Positions 52,675 through 61,526 of a stretch of 64,000 nt of DNA are shown here, one piece after another. Position 1 is the first letter of the stretch; each line of letters opens with the position of its first letter. Origin of the DNA: Alphaproteobacteria bacterium (GTDB lineage: Bacteria; Pseudomonadota; Alphaproteobacteria; Rhizobiales; Xanthobacteraceae); the NCBI GenBank assembly GCA_009781045.1, contig WQYW01000001.1:1-64000 (forward strand), read 5' to 3'. A program made the position numbers and the translations under genes. The notes below the pieces were generated by a model. That model was not told where the DNA came from, made no database searches, and was given only the letters and a program-made list of their open reading frames with translations.

Positions 52675-53973
52675 ATGCTCGATTTCACTTTGGGCCGATC
52701 AGGCATCACGGGCGGTGTGTCGTCGCGGGCACGCCTGTTTCTCGCAGGCGCGGTGCTCGGCATCGTGGTTGCCTCCTCCACCGTTGTGGTCGCGGAGGAG
52801 AGCAAGGCGTCGGGTTATGCCGATTCAATCAAGAAGGGCCTTGGCAACGGCTTCACGCCACCAGCGGAGCGCCCGGCGAAAGCGACCGAGGCGCCTGTCG
52901 TGATCGAACCGGTTCGCTCCAGGCCCGCGGCGCCGGTGGCGGCGCAGCCTGAGCCCAAACCTGTCGATGCCCCCTCTGAGACCGTGCGCGCCAGGCCGGC
53001 GGAGCCGGCGGCGGTCAGCGCCGAGCCCGGGCCCAAGGCTGCCCCGAAGCCCGCTGAGGCGCCAGTTGCCGTCCAGCCCAAGCCTGTGGAGCAGCCGCTG
53101 GCTCTCCACCCCGCGCATGACGAGCCGGCCCAGGCCAAACCGAAACGGGCGGAGCCGCCGGTAGTGGCACAGCCCAAGCCGAAACCGGCAGAGCCGCCGG
53201 TGGTGGCGCAGCCCAAGCCGAAACCGGTGGAGCCGGAGGTGGTGGAGCAGCCCAAGTCGATCATGGTAGAGCCGGAGATGGTGGCGCAGCCCAAGTCGAT
53301 AATGACGGAGCCGCCGGTAGTGGCGCAGCCCAAGCCGAAGTCAGTGGCGCAGCCCAAGCCGAAGCCGGTGGAGCCGCCGGTGGTGGCGCAGCCCAAACCG
53401 AAACCGGTGGAGCCGCCGGTGGTGGCGCAGCCCAAACCGAAACCGGTGGAGCCGCCGGTGGTGGCGCAGCCCAAGCCGAAGCCGGTGGAGCCGCCGGTGG
53501 TGGCGCAGCCCAAGCCGAAGGCGGTGGAGCCGCCGGTGGTGGCGCAGCCCAAGCCGAAGGCGGTGGAGCCGCCGGTGGTGGCGCAGCCCAAGCCGAAGCC
53601 GGTGGAGCCGCCGGTGGTGGCGCAGCCCAAGCCGAAACCGGTGGAGCCGCAGGTGGCGGCGAAACCCAAAGCCGAGCCCAGCCCTGCCGAGGCCAAACCT
53701 GTTGAACAGCCTGCGGCGAAACCAAAAGCTGCTGTGGCGGTTCATGTGCCGGCCAAACCGGCGACACCGCCGCAGAGCCGGGAGACCTGGCCCGCTGCTG
53801 AGCCAACACCGGCGTCTCAGGAGAACGGGACCGTGGTGAGGGGGGAGGGTGAAGAGGACGCATTGCTGCAGGAGCAGGTGCGAAGGAGAGCGGCGCGGCT
53901 GCGTGAACTCTATCGGGCGCTGAATTCGCCGATCAGGGTGGATCTGCGCAAGTTGCGATCCGGTGCCTATTAG
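52675..53973 (+). CDS. Pro-rich repeat membrane protein downstream of trbG
   Basis: 432 residues. An N-terminal signal-anchor (RLFLAGAVLGIVVASSTVVV, about 20-42) is followed by some 350 residues of TonB-like Pro/Lys/Val/Glu-rich sequence, including about eight units of PPVVAQPKPKPVE (39 bp each, roughly 53340-53660). The C-terminal 40 residues are helical and basic (QVRRRAARLRELYRALNSPI). Ribosome site GAGGAGAAAG. It lies 75 bp after trbG, so it is probably in the same operon. It might span the periplasm like the Pro-rich part of VirB10/TrbI or TonB, but it lacks their folded C-terminal domains. Function unknown. Confidence 0.7.
   Translation: MLDFTLGRSGITGGVSSRARLFLAGAVLGIVVASSTVVVAEESKASGYADSIKKGLGNGFTPPAERPAKATEAPVVIEPVRSRPAAPVAAQPEPKPVDAPSETVRARPAEPAAVSAEPGPKAAPKPAEAPVAVQPKPVEQPLALHPAHDEPAQAKPKRAEPPVVAQPKPKPAEPPVVAQPKPKPVEPEVVEQPKSIMVEPEMVAQPKSIMTEPPVVAQPKPKSVAQPKPKPVEPPVVAQPKPKPVEPPVVAQPKPKPVEPPVVAQPKPKPVEPPVVAQPKPKAVEPPVVAQPKPKAVEPPVVAQPKPKPVEPPVVAQPKPKPVEPQVAAKPKAEPSPAEAKPVEQPAAKPKAAVAVHVPAKPATPPQSRETWPAAEPTPASQENGTVVRGEGEEDALLQEQVRRRAARLRELYRALNSPIRVDLRKLRSGAY
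53340..53665. repeat. 39-bp tandem repeats coding PPVVAQPKPKPVE
   Basis: About eight near-identical units, with degenerate copies before them from about 53155. In frame, so copy number sets protein length. Confidence 0.8.
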
Positions 53974-54908
53974 GTGACGCAGTCAGGCCCTTTCGGGGAA
54001 ACGAGGCGAGCAAGCCGGTTGGTGCGGGACGCACGAGCCGGCTTCTTTTCCACATGAAGCGGAAATCTACCCCCCCAGCCTGGTTTCCTTCTTCTCCAGC
54101 AAAGCGGCAGGCCTTTTGAAGCCAAGCCACTGTGGCGAACGGCTGTCGGGTGGTTTCGAGCCCCGAAGCCTCTCGAACGGCGGGATGCTTGCCGGCCTGT
54201 CGCTGTGACCGGACCTGCGCTCAGCGCAACCTCACGAAATCGCAAAGCCGGACCTGAGTGATAATTCCTGATTCTTATTCTCATTCTCAATCTCAATCTG
54301 CGAAGTGCGGCAGTTGGCAGTGCAACGGATTGGAAGTCCCGCGTCCACAACGCGTTGCAATTGCTTCAGCCAATCGGGGATGATGTCCCGTTGGGTCGCA
54401 GGGGCGGGTGCAATATCTGGAGTTCACAATAATAACTCCGCCGATTCGTTGCCTCGGACTGAACGCAAGTCAGGTTAATTGCCGCGGCAGCAGAGTTCGG
54501 GCTGCCGCTCAGCTGGCGTTGATGCGCCAGTTTACCGCCATGTCGCTTTGACCCCATCGATCTGAAGTCTCGCATCTGCCCGTTTATAGCGGCAGCGAGG
54601 CCTGCAGGTATGCCGCGCGATATCGCACTGCCGCAACACATGGCGCAACCGATGTGCATCTCGCGCATTCGGCGATTTCAGCCGGCCCGGCGACCTGTGG
54701 AGTGTGGAGGCGCTGGTGAAATCGTGCGGCACAGCTTCGCAGGTGGCCCGAATATGCGTCGCCATTGCGGTAGCTAAACACCACAATCTCCGCGCCGTGA
54801 AACGCTGGAGGCGATGGCTGCGAAATTTCAATGGCCCACTCCGCAAGCAAGCTGTGTCTTTGCCCTTTTTCAGTCCTCGGGAAACCGCGCGTAACACTTC
54901 CAACGCCG
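53974..54908. other. Spacer, no gene seen
   Basis: Roughly 930 bp after the Pro-rich gene. A short pyrimidine-rich run (attctcattctcaatctcaa, about 54278-54298) is the only notable element. No frame with family resemblance. Confidence 0.4.
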
Positions 54909-55209
54909 GTTTCGGTAACATGGTCCATCCATGTCAGAAAGCCTGGAAATATATCGGACACATAGTAAAACGTTATTGTCCCGGATGAATAAATTCGTCT
55001 CAAAGAAATGCTGGTATTTCATTTCGACGCCATCGCCTTCCTGTGAATTATACCCGCATCCACGTCGGTTTTGGCGCCATGGTCCATCCATATCCAAAGA
55101 CTGGAATTAATATCGATCTCATAGTAAAAGTTATTGTACTAGATGAAAACATTCACTCAAAAAGATGCCGGTATTTCATGTCGGCGCCATCGCCTTCCGG
55201 TGAATTATA
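54909..55209. repeat. Two imperfect copies of a ~142-bp direct repeat
   Basis: Copy 1 about 54909-55052, copy 2 about 55069-55209. Shared anchors: catggtccatccat near each start, cacatagtaaaa/ctcatagtaaaa with gttattgt in the middle, ggtatttcat, cgccatcgccttcc and gtgaattata at the end. AT-rich, no coding frame, about 250 bp upstream of an Omp gene. It could be a duplicated regulatory region or a small dispersed element. Confidence 0.75.
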
Positions 55210-55457
55210 TTCGGACTAATTATTCAAAAAAGTGGCACGGCCGGGCGGCATCCTGGCGGGTTGTCGAACTCTGACGTATCAGCCTACCGTTAAATCGCGG
55301 TAAGGACAGTATTTTCGTGGTCCTGTTGCAACAACCTCCAGAAGAAATGTTTTCTCCATTTAACTCGGAGTGGTTGCGGGTGGTTTGTTGACATAAAGTG
55401 TCGTCGGACATCCCCCTTGAATTCAAATGCGGGGGAAAGGGCTGTAGGAGTATTAAG

Positions 55458-56318
55458 ATGAAACGAATTATGTTGCTGAGCACTGCGAGCCTGATCGCGT
55501 TCACCGCTGCGCCCGCAAGTGCCGCGGACCTTGCGGTTGCAGCACCCGTTTATACCAAGGCGCCCATGGCCGTGGTGGCCACGGTGAACGAATGGACCGG
55601 TCTTTATATCGGTCTCAACGCTGGCGGGGCCTGGGGCACGTCGCATAGCGACGTCGCGGTTACCAGCCCGGGCGATTTCTTTGCTGCGAATTGTTTCCCG
55701 GATGGCGGCCAGACCTGCTGGGTGAATACGGTTGACGTGAGCAACGCCGCGCGCCGGTCGGCCCTCACCAACTCCGGCTTCGCCGGTGGCGGGCAGATCG
55801 GCTATAACTGGCAGGTCGCCAACACCGTGTGGGGCATTGAGGCGGACATCAACTCCTTCAACCTGTCGATGTCGGGAGCCCGGACGGTCGCGACCGTGAA
55901 TCCAAATGCAGGTACCGTCACAGTCTCGCAGTCGATGTCGACAAACTGGCTGGCCACCATCCGCGGACGGTTCGGTGTTCTGGTCGCACCGCAGGCTCTG
56001 CTTTATGCCACTGGCGGCGCTGCCGTGACCAGCATGAAGTCGGGCTGGACCTACGGCGATACACGCTGGGGCAACAACAACGCGGCGGATTTCTCGAACA
56101 CGCAGTGGGGTTGGACCGCGGGTGTCGGTGCGGAGTACAAGCTGAGCCATAACTGGAGCATCGGTGCGGAATATCTTTACGTGAAATTCGATAACGTTTC
56201 GAACACGACACCGGTGTATATGAAGTACGGCAGTGCTGGGCCGGCCTCTCAGAACTTCACCCAGACGACGGACCTTGATGCGCAGATCGTCCGCGCCAAG
56301 GTGAACTATCACTTCTGA
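55458..56318 (+). CDS. Outer-membrane beta-barrel protein (Omp25/31-like)
   Basis: 286 residues. Signal peptide MKRIMLLSTASLIAFTAAPA then SAADL. Mature start PVYTKAPMAVVATVNEWTGL then YIGLNAGGAWG is the hallmark of this Rhizobiales family. Strands continue through GGGQIGYNWQVANTVWGIEA, LLYATGGAAVTSM, AGVGAEYKLSHNWSIGAEYL and end IVRAKVNYHF with the terminal Phe. I use ATG 55458, with AGGAG seven bases upstream; a frame start 60 nt earlier would bury the signal peptide. Two Cys in the first long loop (ANCFPDGGQTCW) may form a disulphide. Ends in a good terminator. Confidence 0.92.
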   Translation: MKRIMLLSTASLIAFTAAPASAADLAVAAPVYTKAPMAVVATVNEWTGLYIGLNAGGAWGTSHSDVAVTSPGDFFAANCFPDGGQTCWVNTVDVSNAARRSALTNSGFAGGGQIGYNWQVANTVWGIEADINSFNLSMSGARTVATVNPNAGTVTVSQSMSTNWLATIRGRFGVLVAPQALLYATGGAAVTSMKSGWTYGDTRWGNNNAADFSNTQWGWTAGVGAEYKLSHNWSIGAEYLYVKFDNVSNTTPVYMKYGSAGPASQNFTQTTDLDAQIVRAKVNYHF

Positions 56319-56363
56319 TTTCGCCGATTCGACGAAATTTCTCGCAAAGCACAGATTGGAAAG

Positions 56364-56390
56364 AGCCCGGCCTTGCGCCGGGCTTTTTTT
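56364..56390 (+). terminator. Rho-independent terminator of the Omp gene
   Basis: Arms AGCCCGGC (56364-56371) and GCCGGGCT (56377-56384) then T7, 46 bp past the stop. Confidence 0.9.
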
Positions 56391-57179
56391 CAGGTGGTGC
56401 CGGGAAGGATCGGCGGGGGGCGCAGCTGGTGCGTCAAGGTGGTTTACCGGGCCCGCCAAGGACCGCCAGGGTTGGGCGGAGACATCGCGCCCTGGCGAAG
56501 GCAGGAGCCTTGCCGTGCAACGAGCGAAAGCCCGTGTTCCTCGAGCCCTTCGCTGCAGCAACTGCGCAATCCTGCCCGGCAAGGTCTGGCTGCTGTCAGA
56601 CCTTCGGTGGGCCCGAGCCCGTAATCGGTGGATCGGTGCGCACGGCGCGCCATCGTGCCGCGAAAGCAGGGTCGACCGCCGTTTCGCTCCGCGCTCAACT
56701 GCGATGGCGGCAATGTCAAAGGCGCTCTTTGAACTGACGTGAACTGGCAAGGCCCGGATCGGCGACCGCCAGCATGGTTGCGTGGCGGAAAGGCGGACAA
56801 CGGCGTGCAACCGGTCAAAAGCCAGCACTGACACGCATTTTCTTCGAACTCAGGGATGCCGCGCTGCACCGTTGTGGCGCCACGGCAGACTGTCTTTGCT
56901 GCGTGCGGCACTGACGCGAGGAAAGGGACGCCGGCACCGCATGGCTGCACACAGTGTGCGCAGCGCTCTCGCAAGACCTGCCGAGCCCCATTTTTGTTTT
57001 GCGGCACGCGTTCGGGCAATTGACCGATGCGTCGCGGCTGGCCCTGTCAGCGGTGCCGTTTCTTTTGTGCGCTTTTTGTGGCTGCTGTCCTCTGGCTGCA
57101 CCAGGTCTCTGGTAGGGGGCCAGGGGGGCCCCCAAGGAGGCTTGGCCAAAAGGCTCCCGCTGGGTCGCACTGGGAGCCA
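56391..57179. other. Spacer between convergent genes, no gene seen
   Basis: About 790 bp of GC-rich DNA between two terminators. Open frames are multi-frame and compositionally biased; none is supported. Confidence 0.4.
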
Positions 57180-57211
57180 AAAAAAAGAACACCGGGGAAA
57201 GCCCCGGTGTT
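57180..57211 (-). terminator. Rho-independent terminator of the ParA-like gene
   Basis: Perfect arms AACACCGGGG (57188-57197) and CCCCGGTGTT (57102+100 to 57211), loop AAAG, with A7 on the left that becomes a T-run on the minus transcript. 43 bp past the stop. Confidence 0.88.
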
Positions 57212-57253
57212 CGAAATCCCGCATGGTTGCCGGTTGCGGCACAAGCCGCCTTT

Positions 57254-58066
57254 TCAGCCCGCGACCTTTTCGGGGCTGCGGTCCGGCTGCTTGTCCAGCT
57301 TGCGTCCCCCCTTCTCGGGAGCGCGTTCCGACGCGGCCCCTCCGGAACCGACGATATTGGCCAGCCGGATGCGGTCATATTCGCCCCAGACCTTGGTCAG
57401 CCAGTGGCGCACATAGCCACGCAGCACGAAGGAATGGTTGGTGGCCTCGTCATGCATGCCCTTGTTGGCGACGAAACGGGAGAACGGAACCGACGCGACC
57501 TCGACCTGCTCATAAGCGATCTGGTTGAGCTTGGGCACGGTGAGATGAATCGCATCCCTGACATGGTGGAAATAGGAATTATAAATCGCCTGGTCCCACT
57601 GGAAGAACTGGGTGTCATTGACGAAGTTCTTGACCAGGAAATACTTGGTTCCGGCCATCACATTGGTGGTCTCGGGGATCTCGTCGAGGGCGGAGACCGA
57701 GGGGCCAAAGATGTGGAAGACGGCGAAGATGAGCTGACCCTGCTTGGCAGCGTCAAAAAATCCGATGTCGCGGAGCGAGGACAGAACCGGCGACAAGAGC
57801 CCGGCGCGCACGTCGATCACGGTCACGGAGGGGGTGGAGGTGTTGAGGGTATCGAACACCTTCATCTGATCCACTGTCGAGGTCAGATCGACGACCTCGG
57901 TGATATCAGGGTGAAAGCGCTTGAGGGTGCCACGCGGGAATTCAGCGTCGAACGCGCGGGTCGGCACGTTGTTGGCCGCAAAATAGTCAAGCAGGGTACG
58001 CGACACGGTGGTCTTGCCGACCCCACCCTTGTCGGCACCAATAACAATCACTGCCGGTTTCGCCAT
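57254..58066 (-). CDS. ParA/MinD-type P-loop ATPase, orphan
   Basis: 270 residues. Deviant Walker A at the N-terminus (VIVIGADKGGVGKTTVSRTL) with the signature Lys, a Walker A' Asp in AFDAEFPRGTL, and Walker B in VTVIDVRAGLL. The C-terminal 30 residues are charged and probably disordered. ParA/MinD ATPases position plasmids, chromosomes or protein complexes. No parB-like gene or parS-type repeats lie next to it, so it is more likely a cargo-positioning or regulatory ATPase than a plasmid partition gene. AAGGAGG lies a few bases before the ATG. Single gene with its own terminator. Confidence 0.82.
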   Translation of the reverse strand: MAKPAVIVIGADKGGVGKTTVSRTLLDYFAANNVPTRAFDAEFPRGTLKRFHPDITEVVDLTSTVDQMKVFDTLNTSTPSVTVIDVRAGLLSPVLSSLRDIGFFDAAKQGQLIFAVFHIFGPSVSALDEIPETTNVMAGTKYFLVKNFVNDTQFFQWDQAIYNSYFHHVRDAIHLTVPKLNQIAYEQVEVASVPFSRFVANKGMHDEATNHSFVLRGYVRHWLTKVWGEYDRIRLANIVGSGGAASERAPEKGGRKLDKQPDRSPEKVAG

Positions 58067-58726
58067 GAAAGCCTCCTTGTGCCCAGACCGGTCCTATTCA
58101 TCACCACTCAATCAAAAGCGCCGCTGACGTGAACTGCGTGGGTGACAATCGGTGTTTGAGGAAACCGACTGTGAGCCACGCACGTCGCGGACGACGGTCG
58201 TTCGAAGTGGAATAAGGCCCTCTGACATAACTGGCGTTACACTGCTTGCCATTTAACCCGAAATCAGCTCGGGTAAAAGCGAAAAATCACAATTAACCTT
58301 CTTTCCGGGAATTCTTTGCCATAATTGTGATTTAAATTTGCCGGATTCCTGTGCTCGCAGCGCGGTTTTGCTGCAACCGCGGGCTGTTTTAACCGTGATC
58401 CGGTGCCCGGCATGCTTTCGTGCCGCAGGCCGTGAGGCCGCAGAGTTGTGCTGGATCGAGGCATGTTTCAGAAGGGCGTAATGCGAAGAAAGGGTGCCTC
58501 GCACTGCGACACAGTGCTGCGCAGGCGGGAGTGGATCGGGCGCGCGCGGTGTGGGCTTGCGGTTCGGTCCTTCTTTGCAAAGGGTGGATGGCGCGCTGCG
58601 TTGTTGTTGGGGCGAGCCGCTATGCATTTTGCAAATAACAACCCGCTCCGCGGGAGGGATGCACGCGAAGTTGGTAGTTGACAGTCTGTTGACAGCAACG
58701 GACCACGATGCGCTTGAAGCGCAGTT
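58067..58726. other. Spacer with a long inverted repeat, no gene seen
   Basis: About 660 bp. The only clear structure is the inverted repeat at 58284-58333 (separate entry). No coding frame with family resemblance. Confidence 0.4.
58284..58333. repeat. Perfect 12-bp inverted repeat, AT-rich
   Basis: Arms AAATCACAATTA (58284-58295) and TAATTGTGATTT (58322-58333), 26 nt apart, in GC-rich surroundings about 220 bp upstream of the ParA-like start. Could be two operator half-sites or a small structured RNA. Confidence 0.55.
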
Positions 58727-59332
58727 TCAGGACGTGCTGTCGCCAGGTGTTCCCTGCCAGGCCATTGCCTTGCGGGGGAACCCCGGAAGATTGAGAAGGT
58801 CAATGGCGCGGCAGGCGATCTGGTCGGTGATGTCGAAAATCGTCTGCGGCTGCAGATAGAAGGCCGGGAGCGGTGGCGCGACGATGGCGCCAAGTTCGGT
58901 GGCCTGCACCATGCTGCGCAGATGACCGAGATGGAGCGGGCTTTCGCGCACCAGGAGGATCAGGCGGCGCCGCTCCTTGAGCTGGACGTCGGCGGCGCGG
59001 CTTAAGAGATTGTCAAGCTGCCCCCAGGCGATCGCCGACAGGGTGCGGATCGAACAGGGCGCCACGATCATGCCGGCGACGGGAAAGGAGCCGCTGGCGA
59101 TGGCGGCACCGATATCGCCATGGTCATAATGGCGCCAGACGATGGATCGGAGATGGTTCAGGGTGCCGGGGCCGACTTCCTGTGCCAGTGTGCGTTCGGC
59201 TGCGGGCGATATCACAAGGTGGACGGCGCAGGGCGCGTCAGCCATCGTGAGACGTTCGACGATGCGTGCGCCCAGCGCGGCACCCGAGGCGCCGCTGATC
59301 CCGACCACGACATGGGGGGCGCCTTGCGTCAT
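58727..59332 (-). CDS. ubiX: Flavin prenyltransferase UbiX
   Basis: 201 residues, normal length. FMN-binding start HVVVGISGASGAALGARIVE, the APCSIRTLSAIAWGQLDNLL segment, LILLVRESPLHLGHLRSM and the closing ATELGAIVAPPLPAFY. UbiX makes prenylated FMN from FMN and dimethylallyl phosphate; this is the cofactor of UbiD. Its ATG overlaps the ubiD stop by 4 nt, so enzyme and cofactor supplier are coupled. Cytoplasmic. Part of the ubiquinone cluster of this window. Confidence 0.93.
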   Translation of the reverse strand: MTQGAPHVVVGISGASGAALGARIVERLTMADAPCAVHLVISPAAERTLAQEVGPGTLNHLRSIVWRHYDHGDIGAAIASGSFPVAGMIVAPCSIRTLSAIAWGQLDNLLSRAADVQLKERRRLILLVRESPLHLGHLRSMVQATELGAIVAPPLPAFYLQPQTIFDITDQIACRAIDLLNLPGFPRKAMAWQGTPGDSTS

Positions 59333-60849
59333 GGTGTCCCCGCGCTGCTGAGATCGATTCCAAGCTGCGGCCAGAGTTCATCGACCCGGGCGACGACCGC
59401 CGGGTCCATGGCGAGGGGACGGCCCCATTCGCGTTCGGTTTCGGGAGGGAGCTTGGTGGTGGCGTCGATGCCGAGTTTGCCGCCGAGGCCCGACTTCGGG
59501 GAGGCGAAGTCGAGATAGTCGATCGGGGTGTCGGACAGCATGAGGAGATCGCGCGAGGTGTCGGCGCGTGTGGTTATGGCCCAGATCACCGAATGCCAGT
59601 CGCGGATATCGATGTCCTCGTCGACCACGATCAGAAGCTTGGTGTAGGTGAACTGCGGCAGCATGGACCACAGCCCGAGCATCAGCCGCCGGGCCTGACC
59701 GGGATAGCGCTTTTTGATCGAGGCGATGGCGACACGGTAGGAGCAGGCCTCCGGCGGCAGCCAGCAATCCACCACTTCGGGAAACTGCTGGCGCAGCATG
59801 GGCACGAAGAGCTGGTTGAGCGCCTCGCCGATCCGCGACGGCTCGTCCGGCGGTCTGCCGGTATAGGTCGAGAGATAAAGCGGCTGGCGCCGGCAGGTGA
59901 TGGCGCTGACGGTAAAAAGAGGAAACTCCTCGACCGAATTATAGTAGCCGGTGTGGTCGCCATAGGGACCTTCGGGTACGGTCTCGCTCACCGATACCGT
60001 GCCCTCGATCACGATCTCGGCCTGCGAGGGCACCTGGAGGGGTACGCTGATGCAAGGGCTGAGATCGGGCCGCTCGCCGCGCAGGAAGCCGGCGAAGCGC
60101 TGCTCGGAGACAGCCTCGGGCAGCGGCAGCACGCCGGCCAGAATGGTCGCGGGGTCGGCGCCGATGACCACCGCGACCGGCATGTCGCGACCCGCCGCCT
60201 TCCACATCTGGTGATGGCGGGCACCGCCGCGATGGGCCAGCCAGCGCATGATGGCACGGTCGCGCCCCAGGACCTGAATGCGGTAGACGCCGACATTTTC
60301 TTCCTGTTCGCCGGGCCGGGCCTCGGGCGGCACGGTGATGACCAGTGCCCAGGTCAGAAGCGGTGCCGGTTCGCCAGGCCAGCAGATCTGCGCCGGAAGC
60401 CGGGTCAGATCGACCTCGGGTCCGCGAAAAATGCATTCCTGGACCGGCGCCGAAGAGCGGTTGCGCGGTCGTGTTGCCAGTGCCGCGCGTGCCAGAGGCA
60501 GCTTGTTGAGCACGTCTTTGAGACCGCGCGGCGGGCGCGGGCTGCGCAGCTCGGCCATCAGCTCCCCGAGTTCCCCGAGCTGGCCGGGCTCGATGCCGAG
60601 CCCCCAGGCCACCCGCTCGACCGTGCCGAACAGGTTGGTAAGGACCGGCATGGTCGAGGGCGAGCCATCGGGGCGGATCGGCTGTTCAAAGAGCAGTGCC
60701 GGGCCCTGGTCATGAAGGACCCGGCGATGAATCTCGGTCATTTCGTGGACCACCGAAATCTTTTCGCGAATCCGTCGCAACTGGCCCCTGGAATCGAGGA
60801 AGTGCAGAAAATCGGACAGCTCGCGAAAGCGGGGCAGGTCACGTTGCAA
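59329..60849 (-). CDS. ubiD: 4-hydroxy-3-polyprenylbenzoate decarboxylase UbiD
   Basis: About 506 residues, the usual size. Contains ECIFRGPEVDLTRLPAQICW, the substrate/prFMN region VGVYRIQVLGRDRAIMRW, ISVPLQVPSQAEIVIEGTVS and PEGPYGDHTGYYNSVEEFPL with the catalytic acidic residues. It decarboxylates the polyprenylated 4-hydroxybenzoate in ubiquinone synthesis using prenylated FMN. I chose TTG 60849, with AAGGAG nine bases upstream and the protein beginning LQRDLPRFRELSDFLHFL; a longer frame to 60936 adds 29 residues not found in UbiD. Divergent from ubiT, with 89 bp between the starts. Confidence 0.93.
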   Translation of the reverse strand: MQRDLPRFRELSDFLHFLDSRGQLRRIREKISVVHEMTEIHRRVLHDQGPALLFEQPIRPDGSPSTMPVLTNLFGTVERVAWGLGIEPGQLGELGELMAELRSPRPPRGLKDVLNKLPLARAALATRPRNRSSAPVQECIFRGPEVDLTRLPAQICWPGEPAPLLTWALVITVPPEARPGEQEENVGVYRIQVLGRDRAIMRWLAHRGGARHHQMWKAAGRDMPVAVVIGADPATILAGVLPLPEAVSEQRFAGFLRGERPDLSPCISVPLQVPSQAEIVIEGTVSVSETVPEGPYGDHTGYYNSVEEFPLFTVSAITCRRQPLYLSTYTGRPPDEPSRIGEALNQLFVPMLRQQFPEVVDCWLPPEACSYRVAIASIKKRYPGQARRLMLGLWSMLPQFTYTKLLIVVDEDIDIRDWHSVIWAITTRADTSRDLLMLSDTPIDYLDFASPKSGLGGKLGIDATTKLPPETEREWGRPLAMDPAVVARVDELWPQLGIDLSSAGTP

Positions 60850-60938
60850 TTGAACAAGCTCCTTGAACAACCATATGCTAACCCAATGATAGCCCCCATC
60901 AAGGTTCCTGCTCAACCATGTCCCTGGCGTGACCACCC

Positions 60939-61526
60939 ATGATTCAACCGTCCGATCCGCCGTCCGATGCGTCTTCCGCCCAGTTGCCGGCCATTCCGCC
61001 GCTTCTGGCGCTGGCGATGCGGCCCCTGCCGCTTCTTCCCCTGCAACTGGTGCTCTCGGGCTTCGCCCAGCGCATTTTCCGCCGCAATCCCCAGATCTTC
61101 GATCGGCTCGGGGAACATAAGCGGGTCCGCTTCGGCATCAAGCCGACCGATCTGCCCTTCGCGTTCGTGATCGAGGCGATCTCGCCGTTCCTGACCGTGG
61201 TGCGGGAGCTGCCGGAGGATGTCGGCTGCCGCATCTCCTCGTCTCTGGCCAACCTTCTGGCGCTGGCGGAGGGCAAGGTTGACGGCGACGCCCTGATGTT
61301 CTCGCGCGAACTGGTCATCGAGGGCAATGTCGAGGCGGTGCTGGCGTTGCGCAATACCATCGACGATGCCCAGCTCGACCTGCCGACCGAGCTTTCCTCG
61401 CTGTTCGGACCGCTCCAGGGGCCGGCCCGGCATGCGCTGGAGGCGGCACGGAGCCGCGTCCTTGGTCCGTCCCGGAGCGGCCTGCCGCAGGAACATCCAC
61501 ATGAAGAGGTTGAGCGATGGAGCTGA
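60939..61526 (+). CDS. ubiT: Ubiquinone accessory protein UbiT (SCP2 domain)
   Basis: 195 residues. A hydrophobic Pro/Leu-rich N-terminus (about 18-45, including AMRPLPLLPLQLVLSGFAQR) is followed by an SCP2 lipid-binding domain (DLPFAFVIEAISPFLTVV, then GDALMFSRELVIEGNVEAVL). UbiT binds ubiquinone intermediates and is needed for oxygen-independent ubiquinone synthesis together with UbiU and UbiV. The C-terminal tail is disordered. Overlaps ubiU by 10 nt. No clear FNR-type box was found in the short region shared with ubiD. Confidence 0.87.
   Translation: MIQPSDPPSDASSAQLPAIPPLLALAMRPLPLLPLQLVLSGFAQRIFRRNPQIFDRLGEHKRVRFGIKPTDLPFAFVIEAISPFLTVVRELPEDVGCRISSSLANLLALAEGKVDGDALMFSRELVIEGNVEAVLALRNTIDDAQLDLPTELSSLFGPLQGPARHALEAARSRVLGPSRSGLPQEHPHEEVERWS

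Noticed and set aside
60850..60938. FNR-type site between ubiD and ubiT
   Set aside because: TGAT and ATCAA occur, but with the wrong spacing for the TTGAT-N4-ATCAA consensus.
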